A stretch of DNA of 64,000 nt. Source: Candidatus Defluviibacillus avedoerensis (GTDB taxonomy: Bacteria; Pseudomonadota; Gammaproteobacteria; Burkholderiales; Burkholderiaceae_C). Under the pieces are notes generated by a model. The model made no database searches, was not told the origin of the DNA, and saw only the letters and a program-made list of their open reading frames with translations. The translations under genes were made by a program, and so were the position numbers. The stretch is from positions 620,001 to 684,000 of the forward strand of contig JADJBS010000020.1 in assembly GCA_016703665.1 (NCBI GenBank), in the 5' to 3' direction. Shown one piece after another: positions 17,153 through 26,264 of the stretch; the first letter of the stretch is position 1, and the number at the start of each line of letters is the position of its first letter.

Positions 17153-17949
17153 CGCATCAGTGCGCGACGCTGTTCACGCAACTCGCGGCCTAGTTTGCGT
17201 GTCTTCTGGACACGGCGGTTGATGGCATTCGCGTAAAACATGCGCCGCACGCCTTGGAGGGTATCGTAGGCGAAGTTTTCTTTGAACTGCTGCTGTCGGA
17301 ACTCGCTCGGATCGTTGTAGACACCCCAGTCCTCCAACGGTGTTCCGCCCTGCTGGTCAGGTGCAAATGAAATAAAGGCATCGCTCAAAGCGTTCCACGC
17401 CCTGGCGCCTTTGGCATGAATGCCGTAACCACTGCGCCAGCCGGCCTCCCTCAATTTGGACATGGCCCCCACCAGAAAACTGCCATCGTAAATATGCAGG
17501 TCTGTGCGTACCCATCTGCCACGCAGCCAGACTTCGACCAGCGCGTGATCAATGGCGGAGGTCATGGGCGCAAGTCCGCGCAGCAACTTACCATGCACCT
17601 GCACAAATCGCATGCGTGCAGGAATGCCCGAAGCCCGCAGCAACGCGACAAACAGGGTTGACTTGGCGTAAGCGTGTCCGCCGCGACGCTCCAACACCTG
17701 TCTCGCGGTCATGAGGCTGCTAAAGCCGGGCGGGAAATAGTGCAGGCTTTGCACATAGGCGAATATGGCCAGCACTTTGGCGCGGTTCGATTCAATGTGC
17801 TGCGTCAGCGTCTGAGCCCTCAGCCGAACTTTGTCATCGTCGAGGTTCAGATAAGGTGTGTCGCACATCCAGCGATCTGCAGGCATTTCGGTCTGCAGGA
17901 GTCCCAAGGCGGATGGCGTCACCAGATCGGGGTGGTGCGTCATGTGCAT
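17131..17949 (-). CDS. Transglutaminase-like superfamily protein lacking the catalytic cysteine
   Basis: The start is uncertain: GTG 17985, ATG 17976, 17949 and 17943 are all in frame; 17949 gives 272 residues. The core fold matches transglutaminase-like domains: GGHAYAKSTLFVALLRASG then IPARMRFV, and DHALVEVWLRGRWVRTD with the expected His (about 135) and Asp (about 150). The usual catalytic Cys before the KST helix is Ala (about residue 93, codon GCT). It may be a non-catalytic binding protein or use another chemistry. The C-terminus is long and Arg-rich. I cannot assign a role. Confidence 0.72.
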   Translation of the reverse strand: MHMTHHPDLVTPSALGLLQTEMPADRWMCDTPYLNLDDDKVRLRAQTLTQHIESNRAKVLAIFAYVQSLHYFPPGFSSLMTARQVLERRGGHAYAKSTLFVALLRASGIPARMRFVQVHGKLLRGLAPMTSAIDHALVEVWLRGRWVRTDLHIYDGSFLVGAMSKLREAGWRSGYGIHAKGARAWNALSDAFISFAPDQQGGTPLEDWGVYNDPSEFRQQQFKENFAYDTLQGVRRMFYANAINRRVQKTRKLGRELREQRRALMRHSTDTV

Positions 17950-18018
17950 TCTGGATCGATTATTGCACGCGCTCATTGGGTTCACAATGCGTCATCTATA
18001 TGAGTTTTCGAGGATGAC

Positions 18019-18582
18019 ATGAGCGTAACGAAAGAGAAACACGACCTGCTCAGCGCCTGGCTGACACAGGAGTCCGAGGTCGTGGCGCGACTTCAACAAG
18101 GCCCGGGGCCAGGCGTGGCCAGACCCGAACAACTCGCAGGCAAGACGGGGCTGGAGCTGATGCAAGGCATGCTCAGCGCTGAGATTCCCTATGCGGCCAT
18201 CGCCAAGACGCTGGACTTCTGTTTGATCGAGGTTTCGGCAGGGGTGGCCATTTTTCAGGGCACGCCCGGCACTGCCCACCTGAATCCGATGGGAACGGTT
18301 CACGGTGGCTGGTACGCCACCTTGCTCGATTCAGCACTTGGATGTGCGGTGCACACGCTGATGCCTGCAGGGCGCGCTTACACCACGGCGGAGCTTAGCG
18401 TGAACATTGTGCGCGCCCTTCCGCTCAAGGTTCAGCGTGTCCGGGCAGAAGGCAAGGTGATCCATTGCGGGCGTCAACTGGCCACGGCTGATGCGCGTCT
18501 GGTTGGGCCAGACGGCACGCTGTATGCGCATGCGACCACCACCTGCTTGGTGTTTGACATTCCGGCACAATCCAGATCATGA
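18019..18582 (+). CDS. PaaI-family thioesterase (hotdog fold)
   Basis: The 187-residue protein has the hotdog thioesterase core: LNPMGTVHGGWYATLLDSALG (residues about 92-112), with the HGG active-site motif and a following acidic residue, then LSVNIVRALPLKV. Such enzymes hydrolyse aryl- or acyl-CoA thioesters in the cytoplasm. A GAGG ribosome site lies 5-8 bases upstream. The gene overlaps gloA by four bases (ATGA), so the two are cotranscribed. Confidence 0.88.
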   Translation: MSVTKEKHDLLSAWLTQESEVVARLQQGPGPGVARPEQLAGKTGLELMQGMLSAEIPYAAIAKTLDFCLIEVSAGVAIFQGTPGTAHLNPMGTVHGGWYATLLDSALGCAVHTLMPAGRAYTTAELSVNIVRALPLKVQRVRAEGKVIHCGRQLATADARLVGPDGTLYAHATTTCLVFDIPAQSRS

Positions 18583-18962
18583 GATTTCTTCACACCATGT
18601 TGCGCGTTGGCAATCTCCAGCGTTCCATTGATTTTTATACCCAGGCCATGGGCATGACGCTGTTGCGTACCACCGAGCGGCCCGAGCAGAAATACTCACT
18701 TGCCTTCGTCGGCTACGGCAGCAATCCGGATCAGGCTGAAATAGAGCTGACCTACAACCATGGCGTTGACAGTTACGAATTGGGCACCGCATTTGGGCAT
18801 CTGGCACTGGGCGTGCCCGATGTGGTGGCCATGTGCGAAAAAATCCGCTCAGCGGGTGGGCAAATCACACGAGAGCCCGGCCCGGTCAAAGGTGGCACCA
18901 CCATGATTGCTTTTGTGGCCGACCCTGACGGCTACAAGATCGAATTGATTCAACGCCCCTGA
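18579..18962 (+). CDS. gloA: Lactoylglutathione lyase (glyoxalase I)
   Basis: The 127-residue VOC protein has the four metal ligands of bacterial GlxI in order: His in FLHTMLRVGNL, Glu in AEIELTYN, His in FGHLALGV and Glu in YKIELIQ. It isomerises the methylglyoxal-glutathione hemithioacetal to S-lactoylglutathione. Placement among Entner-Doudoroff genes makes sense because triose phosphates are the source of methylglyoxal. Size and motifs are canonical. Confidence 0.94.
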   Translation: MRFLHTMLRVGNLQRSIDFYTQAMGMTLLRTTERPEQKYSLAFVGYGSNPDQAEIELTYNHGVDSYELGTAFGHLALGVPDVVAMCEKIRSAGGQITREPGPVKGGTTMIAFVADPDGYKIELIQRP

Positions 18963-18971
18963 GTCACCGCG

Positions 18972-19628
18972 TTACCGCTGGATTGACGCTGCCTGGGCAG
19001 CCAGTGCGGTAATGCCTGCCCAGTCGCCCTGCTCCATCGCTGAGGAAGGCACGAGCCAGGAGCCACCCACACAGGCCACGTTGCTCAACGCCAGAAAATC
19101 GGGTGCGTTTTGTGCATTCACGCCACCGGTAGGGCAAAACCGCACATCGCCAAAGGGCCCGCTCCAGGCCTTGAGCATGGCCATGCCACCGGCTTGCATG
19201 GCTGGAAAAAACTTCAATTCTGAAAACCCATCGGCTTGAGCCATCATGATCTCGCTGCCAGTGGCTACACCTGGTAGCAAGGGCAAACCCATGTCCCGGC
19301 ATGCCCGCCCAAGCTCGGTGATGTAACCAGGGCTAACGGCAAACCGCGCACCCGCCAGTTGCACAGCCTGGGCATCTGAAGCACTTCGGACGGTGCCAGC
19401 GCCGATGACCGCGTCGGGCACCTCCTTGGCAATAAGCTCAATGCATTGCAGGGCCACGGGCGTGCGCAAGGTCACCTCCAGCATTCGAATACCGCCTGCC
19501 ACCAGAGCACGCGCCATGGGCACTGCGTGCGCCACGTCATTGAGCACGATCACCGGAATGACCGGTGCGTCCAGCATCACATCCATCGCACTCAAGGATA
19601 CGGGCAAAGTCTTCAACGTCACAGCCAT
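18972..19628 (-). CDS. eda: 2-dehydro-3-deoxy-6-phosphogluconate aldolase
   Basis: Of two nearby ATGs, 19628 is favoured because a GGGAG site lies about seven bases before it; this gives 218 residues. KDPG aldolase motifs are complete: catalytic Glu in LEVTLRTPV, GAGTVR, SPGY, LPGVATGSE, the Schiff-base Lys in SELKFFPAM and CPTGGV. It cleaves KDPG to pyruvate and glyceraldehyde-3-phosphate. It overlaps the end of edd by 10 bases, an edd-eda operon. Confidence 0.94.
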   Translation of the reverse strand: MAVTLKTLPVSLSAMDVMLDAPVIPVIVLNDVAHAVPMARALVAGGIRMLEVTLRTPVALQCIELIAKEVPDAVIGAGTVRSASDAQAVQLAGARFAVSPGYITELGRACRDMGLPLLPGVATGSEIMMAQADGFSELKFFPAMQAGGMAMLKAWSGPFGDVRFCPTGGVNAQNAPDFLALSNVACVGGSWLVPSSAMEQGDWAGITALAAQAASIQR

Positions 19629-21444
19629 GTACATGCTCCCAGTTCTGCAGCTTGGGCATTGTGGCGCATGCCCGAAAACAGTTCGCGTCCCATGCCATGC
19701 GCATTGGCTTGGCGAAGCTCAGCAGGCATTTCCGCTGTGTTGCGGGCAGCCCATTCCAAGTCAGAGACCCATACTTGCAAAGTACCCTGGGTGGCATCCA
19801 GCCGGATGATATCGCCATCAAGCACCTTGGCCAGCGGCCCACCTGCCGAGGCTTCGGGCGACACATGAATCGCAGCGGGTATCTTGCCTGATGCGCCACT
19901 CATCCGACCATCGGTCACCAAGGCAACCCGATGCCCTTTGCCTTGCAGCACAGCCAGCGGTGGGGTGAGCTTATGAAGTTCGGGCATGCCATTGGCTTGT
20001 GGGCCCTGCCACCGCACCACGCAAATCACATCGCGGTCCAGCTCACCCGCCTTGAACGCCTGGTGTAATGCATCCTGTGAATCAAATACACGGGCTGGCG
20101 CCTGCACGACATGCCTGTCGTAGGGCACTGCAGACACCTTGATCACGCTCCTGCCAAGGTTACCCGTCAGCAGCTTGAGGCCCCCGGTTGGCGCAAACGG
20201 TTCAGACCATTTGCGCAGGATAGAAGCGTCCCCGCTGTCAGTGACAGGAGCCCAGCTCAGCGGGGCACCTGAGCAAGGCGAAGCGGCAAATTCGCGCAAG
20301 CCTCCCGCTCGAACGGTGAGCACGTCTTCGTGCATCAAACCGGCGTCCAGCAACTGCCCAATGACAAACCCTGGTCCACCCGCAGACTGGAACTGGTTCA
20401 CGTCAGCAGCCCCGTTGGGGTACACACGGGCCAGCAGCGGCACCACGTCAGACAGGCTGGAAAAATCGTCCCAGTCAATCAATATGCCCGCTGCGCGCGC
20501 GACGGCCACCCAGTGAATCAGGTGATGGGTCGACCCACCTGTTGCAAGCAAGGCCACCATGGCGTTGACAATGCAACGTTCATCCACCAACTGGCCGATG
20601 GGGGCAGGCTTGAAGGCGACCCTGGCCCCTGTGCCCTGGCCCAACACCGTTCTGACGGCTTCGCGTGTCAACTCTTCCCGAACAGATGCGCCAGGATTGA
20701 CAAACGCAGTGCCAGGTACATGCAGACCCATGGCCTCCAGCAACATCTGGTTGCTGTTTGCTGTGCCATAGAAAGTACATGTGCCACTCCCATGGTAAGC
20801 CGCGCTTTCTGCCTGCAAAAGAGCATCGCGCCCCACCAAACCAAGCGCTGCTTGCTCGCGGACCCGGGATTTTTCGTTGTTGGATAGACCGCTTGTCATG
20901 GGCCCAGCGGGGATAAATACCGTGGGCAAATGACCGAAGTGCAATGCGCCAATTAACAGACCAGGCACGATTTTGTCGCAAACACCCAGTAAAAGTGCCG
21001 CATCAAATACATCGTGACTGAGTGACACCGCAGTGGACATGGCGATCACGTCACGGCTGAACAAGCTCAGCTCCATACTGGCAGTGCCTTGGGTCACCCC
21101 GTCACACATGGCAGGTACACCGCCGGCCACTTGCGCGGTGGCACCCAACTTGCGCGCCTCGGCTTTAACAAGATCAGGATACGAGGCGTAGGGGCGTGTG
21201 CAGACAACAAATCGTTGTAGGCCGTGACAATCCCAATATTCGGAACACGATCAGCCACCACTCTGAGTTTGTCATTGGCAGGCAATGCTGCAAATGCATG
21301 TGCCACGTTGGCACAGCCTATGCGGTCAGCGCCGCGAGGGCGCTGCCGGTTCTGGTTCAGCTGGTGCAGATACGCGGTTCGGCTGGCTTGACTGCACTGC
21401 GCTATGCGCGCGGTCACTGCGGCCACGGTGGAATGAAGTGTCAT
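19619..21444 (-). pseudogene. edd: Phosphogluconate dehydratase, interrupted by a -1 frameshift
   Basis: Two overlapping minus-strand frames together make one complete Edd of about 607 residues. The N-terminal part from ATG 21444 (MTLHSTVAAVTARIAQ...) runs to GIVTAYNDLLSAHAP. The rest (KLGATAQVAGGVPAMCDGVT onward) continues in another frame. One missing base at about 21190-21194, next to a run of four G on the plus strand, explains the shift; total length is 3n+2. Edd converts 6-phosphogluconate to KDPG using a 4Fe-4S cluster, and the CDGVT and CDKIVPGL cysteine regions are intact downstream. This could be a real inactivating mutation or a homopolymer sequencing error. Confidence 0.88.
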
Positions 21445-21469
21445 AGGTTTGTAACAAAATTACAAACCT
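21445..21469. promoter_or_regulatory. HexR-type operator immediately before edd
   Basis: A perfect 10-5-10 inverted repeat, AGGTTTGTAA and TTACAAACCT around CAAAA, abuts the edd start codon. Its core TTGTAACAAAATTACAA matches the known HexR binding consensus (TGTARTWWAATTACA), and HexR controls edd-eda in many proteobacteria. No hexR gene is in the window. Contact with the start codon means bound regulator would cover the translation start region. Confidence 0.75.
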
Positions 21470-21553
21470 GATGGTAACCCCGAAACACGTTCAAAGACGC
21501 GCTGGGGTTACGAGCCGGTTACAGAATCAGTACTGCCACCGGACAACAGAAAA

Positions 21554-22036
21554 TCAGTTGACGGTCACTTCCACTCGTCGTGCTTCAGCATTGCTGCCAG
21601 TGCCGGTCATCACTTCGGGCTTCTTGAGTTCGATCTTGTCTTCGGCCACACCCAGAGATTTGAGCGCGTCGCGCACAGCAAACGCACGCAGCTTGGCCAG
21701 TTCTTCATTCTTGGCCAGATCGCCTGTGGAATCGTGAAAACCGCTCACCAGTGCCTTTTTGCCCTCGGCCACGGCCATCACGACATGGCGCAGTGCTTCG
21801 TTTGCGCCAGAGGCAAGATCAGCCTTGGCTGTGGCGAAGTAAAACTTCACTACCCCGTTTTCCACGCGAATGCTGGTACCGTCAGCCACAACGTCAGCAA
21901 CAGGTGCGGCCTTCGGTGCCGCCATTTGATTGGTTTTGTAAATACCCACACCAATGACCAGACCAATCACCAAAGCGATTACACCAAACAGGACACCAAG
22001 AACAACCCCTTGGTTGTCATCATCGTTAGAAAACAT
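21554..22036 (-). CDS. OmpA-family (C-terminal OmpA domain) membrane-anchored protein
   Basis: I choose the ATG at 22036 (MFSNDDDNQG), giving 160 residues. One transmembrane helix (about residues 12-33) is followed by a periplasmic domain with the OmpA/MotB pattern: VKFYFATAKADLASGANEAL, VSGFHDSTGDLAKNEELAKLRAFAVRDAL and ARRVEVTV. Such domains bind peptidoglycan. The peptidoglycan-contact Asp and Arg positions look retained (FHDSTG, AEARRVEV). It diverges from sodC with 181 bp between starts. Confidence 0.85.
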   Translation of the reverse strand: MFSNDDDNQGVVLGVLFGVIALVIGLVIGVGIYKTNQMAAPKAAPVADVVADGTSIRVENGVVKFYFATAKADLASGANEALRHVVMAVAEGKKALVSGFHDSTGDLAKNEELAKLRAFAVRDALKSLGVAEDKIELKKPEVMTGTGSNAEARRVEVTVN

Positions 22037-22217
22037 CGTTTGATACTCCAGAGAAAGTGAGGGAATTGTACGGTGTCGCCTTGACTGCCAACTAACAGCG
22101 GCGCCATGCAAGTAGCAGGCCCTACGCCGTCCTTGTGTATTGCCCGGTAAACTCCACTCAGGAACTTTTTTGGAAAAGCTGGACCTATTTCTTGTCCATT
22201 TACACCTGGAGATATTC

Positions 22218-22745
22218 ATGAATTTACGTGTCACTGGTGCCGCTGCCATTGCTCTCTCGATCGGTCTGGTGGCCTGCAGCACGCCCAAACCTCCCCTGGC
22301 ACCGCGAGCGGCCACTCATTTGAGCGCCCGCAGCAACACCAAAGTCAGCGGGACAGTGGAGTTCAAGCAGGTTGGCGACCAGGTTGAGGTCAAGGTAGTT
22401 GCCACCAACCTGAGCAGGAACCAGGAACATGGGTTTCATATTCACGAAAAAGGGGACTGCAACTCACCGGATGGCATGAGCGCAGGTGGACATTTCAACC
22501 CCACAAACAAACCGCATGGCCCGCATGATGCCGATCACCACCTAGGTGACATGCCCGCATTGAAGGCGGACGCCAACGGTCGCGCTGAAGCAAGCTTTGT
22601 ACTCAAAGGTGTTACGCTCACTGAAGGGCCCGCAAGCATTACTGGACGCGCAGTCATCGTTCACCGTGACCCCGACGACTACAAGACTCAACCCACTGGC
22701 AACTCTGGCGCTCGGATCGCCTGTGGCGTTATTGACCGTCTCTGA
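22218..22745 (+). CDS. sodC: Superoxide dismutase [Cu-Zn], periplasmic lipoprotein
   Basis: The start is ATG 22218 with GGAG at 22208-22211, giving 175 residues. The signal ends in a lipobox (LVACS), so it is likely membrane-anchored in the periplasm. Copper/zinc ligands are visible: HGFHIHEKGDC, GGHFNP, HGPHDADHHLGDMP, and the late RAVIVH with copper His. The disulfide partners are Cys in KGDC and RIACGV. It removes periplasmic superoxide. Its 3' end overlaps the convergent MobA-like gene by 17 bp. Confidence 0.95.
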   Translation: MNLRVTGAAAIALSIGLVACSTPKPPLAPRAATHLSARSNTKVSGTVEFKQVGDQVEVKVVATNLSRNQEHGFHIHEKGDCNSPDGMSAGGHFNPTNKPHGPHDADHHLGDMPALKADANGRAEASFVLKGVTLTEGPASITGRAVIVHRDPDDYKTQPTGNSGARIACGVIDRL

Positions 22746-23310
22746 CCAAGAGCCCGCCAGATCGAAGCCTTTCGGACAGCTGCTCGAGCGCTTCGACCGT
22801 ATCAACATCGGCGACAACGCCCGGATCATTCACGGGCAACTCCTTGCAATCAGCCTGGCGCAGTATCCCGACCGCGCCTTTGTCGCCTGACAGTGCCAGA
22901 AGTGCTTCCCGGTACTGGACCGGAAATCCGACTGGGTGGCCGCGTTCAGGCTTGGTGGCACAAGCATGAACAGGCACCACAATGCCCCCTGCTTTCAAGG
23001 CCGTCGCCACGGCAAAAAGGGTCTCAGGTTGCACGAGCGGCAAATCTCCCGGCAAAATCAACCAGCCGTTGGCACCGGATGTAGCGCGCACCGCCGCTGC
23101 AATGCTGTCTCCCATGCCGGGGTGACCGGCATCTTCCAGGTGCCAAGGCAAACCGCTGGCACGCACAGCGTCCAGCGTACGTTCCAGGACCGATTTGCCG
23201 TTAAGCAAGGCGTGCAGTTTGTGCCCTTGACCGCCAGACGCGAGGAACCGGGCCCCTTTGCCGGACGCCAGCACGAGAACCGTAGGTAATTGGTTGGGAT
23301 CAGCGTCCAA
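22729..23310 (-). CDS. MobA-like NTP transferase (molybdenum-cofactor nucleotidyltransferase type)
   Basis: The 193-residue protein has the NTP_transf_3 pattern: LVLASGKGARFLAS at the nucleotide-binding N-terminus, KLHALLNGKSVLERTL, LILPGDLPLV with the metal-binding Asp and RGHPVGFPVQYREAL. This matches MocA/MobA-like enzymes that transfer CMP or GMP to molybdopterin. The first motif reads LASGKGARF rather than LAAGxSxRMG, a mild deviation. No molybdoenzyme is in the window to confirm the substrate. Confidence 0.85.
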   Translation of the reverse strand: MDADPNQLPTVLVLASGKGARFLASGGQGHKLHALLNGKSVLERTLDAVRASGLPWHLEDAGHPGMGDSIAAAVRATSGANGWLILPGDLPLVQPETLFAVATALKAGGIVVPVHACATKPERGHPVGFPVQYREALLALSGDKGAVGILRQADCKELPVNDPGVVADVDTVEALEQLSERLRSGGLLVRDGQ

Positions 23311-24662
23311 ACAGGCCCTTCAGCAACTTGACGCCACCCTCAACCGCATTGCCAATATCGGGAATAGGCGCACCACCCGACGGCGCTGTACTGCCTCGGG
23401 CAGGCGTTTCTATGGTCCTTGAGTCCTGACTTGGGACCTGCGAACGGCTTGGTCGCTGGCCAGATGTGCGTGCGCCGTCGGACAGGCCAGCGATGCTGTT
23501 CGTGTAGGAGCGCAGTCTCAGCTTGACGGCATATTCCTGATTCCAGTCGATTTTGGGGTCTTGTGGCCTTGGCGGGTAAACCACGTTCAATTCAGGCCCA
23601 AAACCGTTGAGGTTGAGCATCGTCATATTGCCGCCAGCCGCCTCCACCGCCTGCTTTGGAATGGCGCATTCTGTTTGGTTCTCGGGCATGACCACATGGT
23701 CTCGCTGTAGGCGGGCCACTTCTGCAGCTGGCAGGAAAGCCATCAGACGCTCGCCCCCCAGCATGCGCTTGGCGCTGGAATTCCACATCACCATGTCCAT
23801 GGATTTCTCGGCTGTCTGGCGAAACCCCATTGCCGTTGAAAAGTAGCCAATGGCGGTAGGCACACTGTTCCATCGCAATTGAATTGCGCCAGACGGTAGC
23901 GCATCGCTTGACAAGCTCAGCCCCTCCATGAAGTCGTGCTTGCCCTGCACGCCAAAGCGGATCTCGGGTGACGCGTTGCCTCATGACCAGATGATCACCC
24001 ACCATTGACGAAGTTGCCGGGACAGCCTGACTGTCCTTGCGGTTGGGCCAGGCCATGTAGCTGCGGTCGCGCCCAAACTGTGGCCCCGTCGGCCCCATGT
24101 TGACGTTGTAGGACGCCATGCTCGGTGGAAGCTTACCGTCCATGATCTGCTTCATATCGAGCACCACAGGTTGATCTGCGCCCGCGTTCTCACCACACCC
24201 CCAGAAAAACAGCATGCGTGCATTGCCTTCGGGTTGTTCACGCTGCTCGGGCACGTCTCGCTCGTCGCTGCGGCGCGCTTGTGGAGGCCCGCTGCGCTCT
24301 GGCGACAGCAGCGGCAAACTGGCTCCCATGCCCATCCCCCCTGGAATACTGTGGTCGCCCACAGGGTCTGCCGCACCGCCTACCGGGCCTTGCACTGAGC
24401 CGAGTTCCAGCAACAGATTGCGCCGAGATCCACCGCCCATCCCTGTCAGCGCACCCATCATCGCCCCCAAACCGCCACTGGAAGCGCCTGCGGCACCCAG
24501 TCCGGGCATGCCAGACGCAGTTTCTGCACTCAACCAATAGCGTGCCTTTGGCCCCGTTACCTTCTGGGTGATCTGCTGCGCCGAAGCACCAGCCGCCAAG
24601 CACAAGGCCAAAACACTCAGGAAAGGAACAGTGGCGCGACAGGGTTTCAAACACAAACGCAT
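23300..24662 (-). pseudogene. Secreted hypothetical protein, interrupted by a +1 frameshift
   Basis: The gene starts at ATG 24662 with AAGGAG six bases before it and has a signal peptide (to ASAQ). The first frame runs with Gly/Met-rich sequence to SSMVGDHLV (about codon 225). The protein then continues in another frame as GNASPEIRFGVQGKHDF to LKGLFGR at 23300. Total length is 3n+1, so one extra base near 23981-23984 explains it. The joined product is about 454 residues and periplasmic; I know it only as an uncharacterised protein type. It may be a true frameshift or a sequence error. Confidence 0.75.
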
Positions 24663-24802
24663 GGCACACTCCTTCAGCAGTACACAGAATCTGATCATGT
24701 TACCGCTGCGTGGACTCTGTGTGCAGTCTGCGGATTTGCCCCACATCAAAGGATGGCAGCAATTCACAGGTCAAGCGCACTGCGCTGCCTATACTCGTTG
24801 CC

Positions 24803-25441
24803 ATGACATCCCTTTCCGACTTACGCAAAAGCTACGAGCGCGCCGAGCTTGACGAGTCCGCGTCCCATGGCGACCCCATGAAGCAGTTTGAGAAGTGGCT
24901 GAACGAAGCCATTCATGCCGAAGTACCCGAGCCCAACGCCATGACCCTGGCCACCGTCGGCAGTGACTTGCGTCCCAGCACCCGTGTGGTGCTGATCAAG
25001 GGGTTTGATGCGGACGGCATTGTCTGGTACACCAACTACGAAAGCCGCAAAGGCATCGAACTTTCTGGAAACCCCTTTGCTGCGCTGCAATTTCACTGGG
25101 TTGAACTGGAGCGCGTGGTTCGCATTGAGGGTCGCGTCGAAAAAGTCAGCGAAGAAGAAAGCGATGCGTACTTCAAGTCTCGTCCGCTTGACTCGCGCAT
25201 CGGTGCCTGGGCCAGCCCGCAAAGTCAGGTCATTTCTGGTAGGGGTGTGCTGGTGGCCAATGCAGCCAAGTTCGGTGCCCAGTTCCTGCTGCAGCCACCT
25301 CGCCCGCCACACTGGGGTGGTTACCGCCTGGTGCCGGACGAATGGCAATTCTGGCAAGGGCGCAGAAGCCGCCTGCACGACCGTCTGCGTTACTCGCAGG
25401 ACGGCAAAGGGGACTGGCGGCGGGAGCGGTTGGCGCCTTGA
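24803..25441 (+). CDS. pdxH: Pyridoxamine 5'-phosphate oxidase
   Basis: From ATG 24803 the protein has 212 residues, the normal PdxH length. Family motifs are DPMKQFEKWLNEA, FMN-binding RVVLIKGFDADGIVWYTNY and SRKGIELSGNPFAAL, and the C-terminal RLHDRLRY with the RLAP end, which is the PdxH signature. The enzyme makes pyridoxal phosphate from PNP or PMP using FMN and oxygen. An in-frame GTG upstream at 24710 adds unrelated residues and was not used. Confidence 0.96.
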   Translation: MTSLSDLRKSYERAELDESASHGDPMKQFEKWLNEAIHAEVPEPNAMTLATVGSDLRPSTRVVLIKGFDADGIVWYTNYESRKGIELSGNPFAALQFHWVELERVVRIEGRVEKVSEEESDAYFKSRPLDSRIGAWASPQSQVISGRGVLVANAAKFGAQFLLQPPRPPHWGGYRLVPDEWQFWQGRRSRLHDRLRYSQDGKGDWRRERLAP

Positions 25442-25550
25442 TTCGTTGGAGCAGCTAGGTGAGCTTCCATGCGCAAAGCCACTGATCAATCCAGCCTGGT
25501 CATCTGAGAAACGTGACAGAGTGCTCGTGCTGCTACGCTACCATGCAGGC

Positions 25551-26213
25551 ATGAAGCTGTTGTTGACTCCTTTGTTGCTGTTGGCGTCCCTGTGCCATGC
25601 GGGGCTGTGCGACAGCGGAAAGCGCCAGTCACCCATCGACATCACCAGCAGCCGCGTCCACGCCCTGCCTGTGCTGCAATTTGACTACCATGCTGTTCCC
25701 CTCAGGCTGGCTGTTGACGACCATACGGTACGGGTGCGCTTTGGCGCTGGGCAAGCATTGTTGATCGGAAAGGCGCGTTACACGCTGCAGCAGTTTCACT
25801 TTCACACGCCGGGCGGCGACCGCATCGCGGGTCAAGACTTCCCCATGGCCGCGCACCTGCTGCACAAGAGCAGTACAGGCCAGTTGCTGGCGGTGGTGGT
25901 ATTGCTGCGCAAGGGAGCCGACAACCCGGTGCTTGACACCCTGCTGCCCCTGGTCCCTGCCAAGGCCGATGGTGACCACAGCCCTCCCAACGCTCGCATC
26001 GATCCCCGCCAACTGTTACCCGCCAAACTTGGCTACTACCGGTACAGCGGCTCTCTGACCGCCCCCCCCTGCACCGAAGGCTTCGACTGGATCGTGCTTA
26101 AACAGCCGGTGGAACTGTCTGAACGCCAGTTGGCCCGCTACCGGCAGCACTTTGCCGACAACGCACGCGCGGTCCAACCGCTGCACGGACGCGTCGTTCT
26201 CGAAAGCCCTTGA
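25551..26213 (+). CDS. Alpha-class carbonic anhydrase, periplasmic
   Basis: From ATG 25551 the protein has 220 residues with a signal peptide (to SLCHA). The eukaryotic-type carbonic anhydrase fold is clear: GKRQSPIDITSS, zinc ligands His in LQQFHFHTPGG and His in AAHLLHK, and SLTAPPCTEGFDWIVL with the disulfide Cys (partner in AGLCDSG). It interconverts CO2 and bicarbonate in the periplasm. It is the only open frame of the region on this strand after pdxH, 109 bp downstream. Confidence 0.93.
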   Translation: MKLLLTPLLLLASLCHAGLCDSGKRQSPIDITSSRVHALPVLQFDYHAVPLRLAVDDHTVRVRFGAGQALLIGKARYTLQQFHFHTPGGDRIAGQDFPMAAHLLHKSSTGQLLAVVVLLRKGADNPVLDTLLPLVPAKADGDHSPPNARIDPRQLLPAKLGYYRYSGSLTAPPCTEGFDWIVLKQPVELSERQLARYRQHFADNARAVQPLHGRVVLESP

Positions 26214-26264
26214 TCGCCTCGCGCCTCGTTCTGGTGCTTTATTGCTACAGGTCAAGGTTTTTTT

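Noticed and set aside
21475..21510. TAACCCC/GGGGTTA inverted repeat between the OmpA-like gene and edd as a terminator
   Set aside because: The 7-bp stem has a 22-base loop and no T-run on the minus strand, so it is not a convincing terminator.
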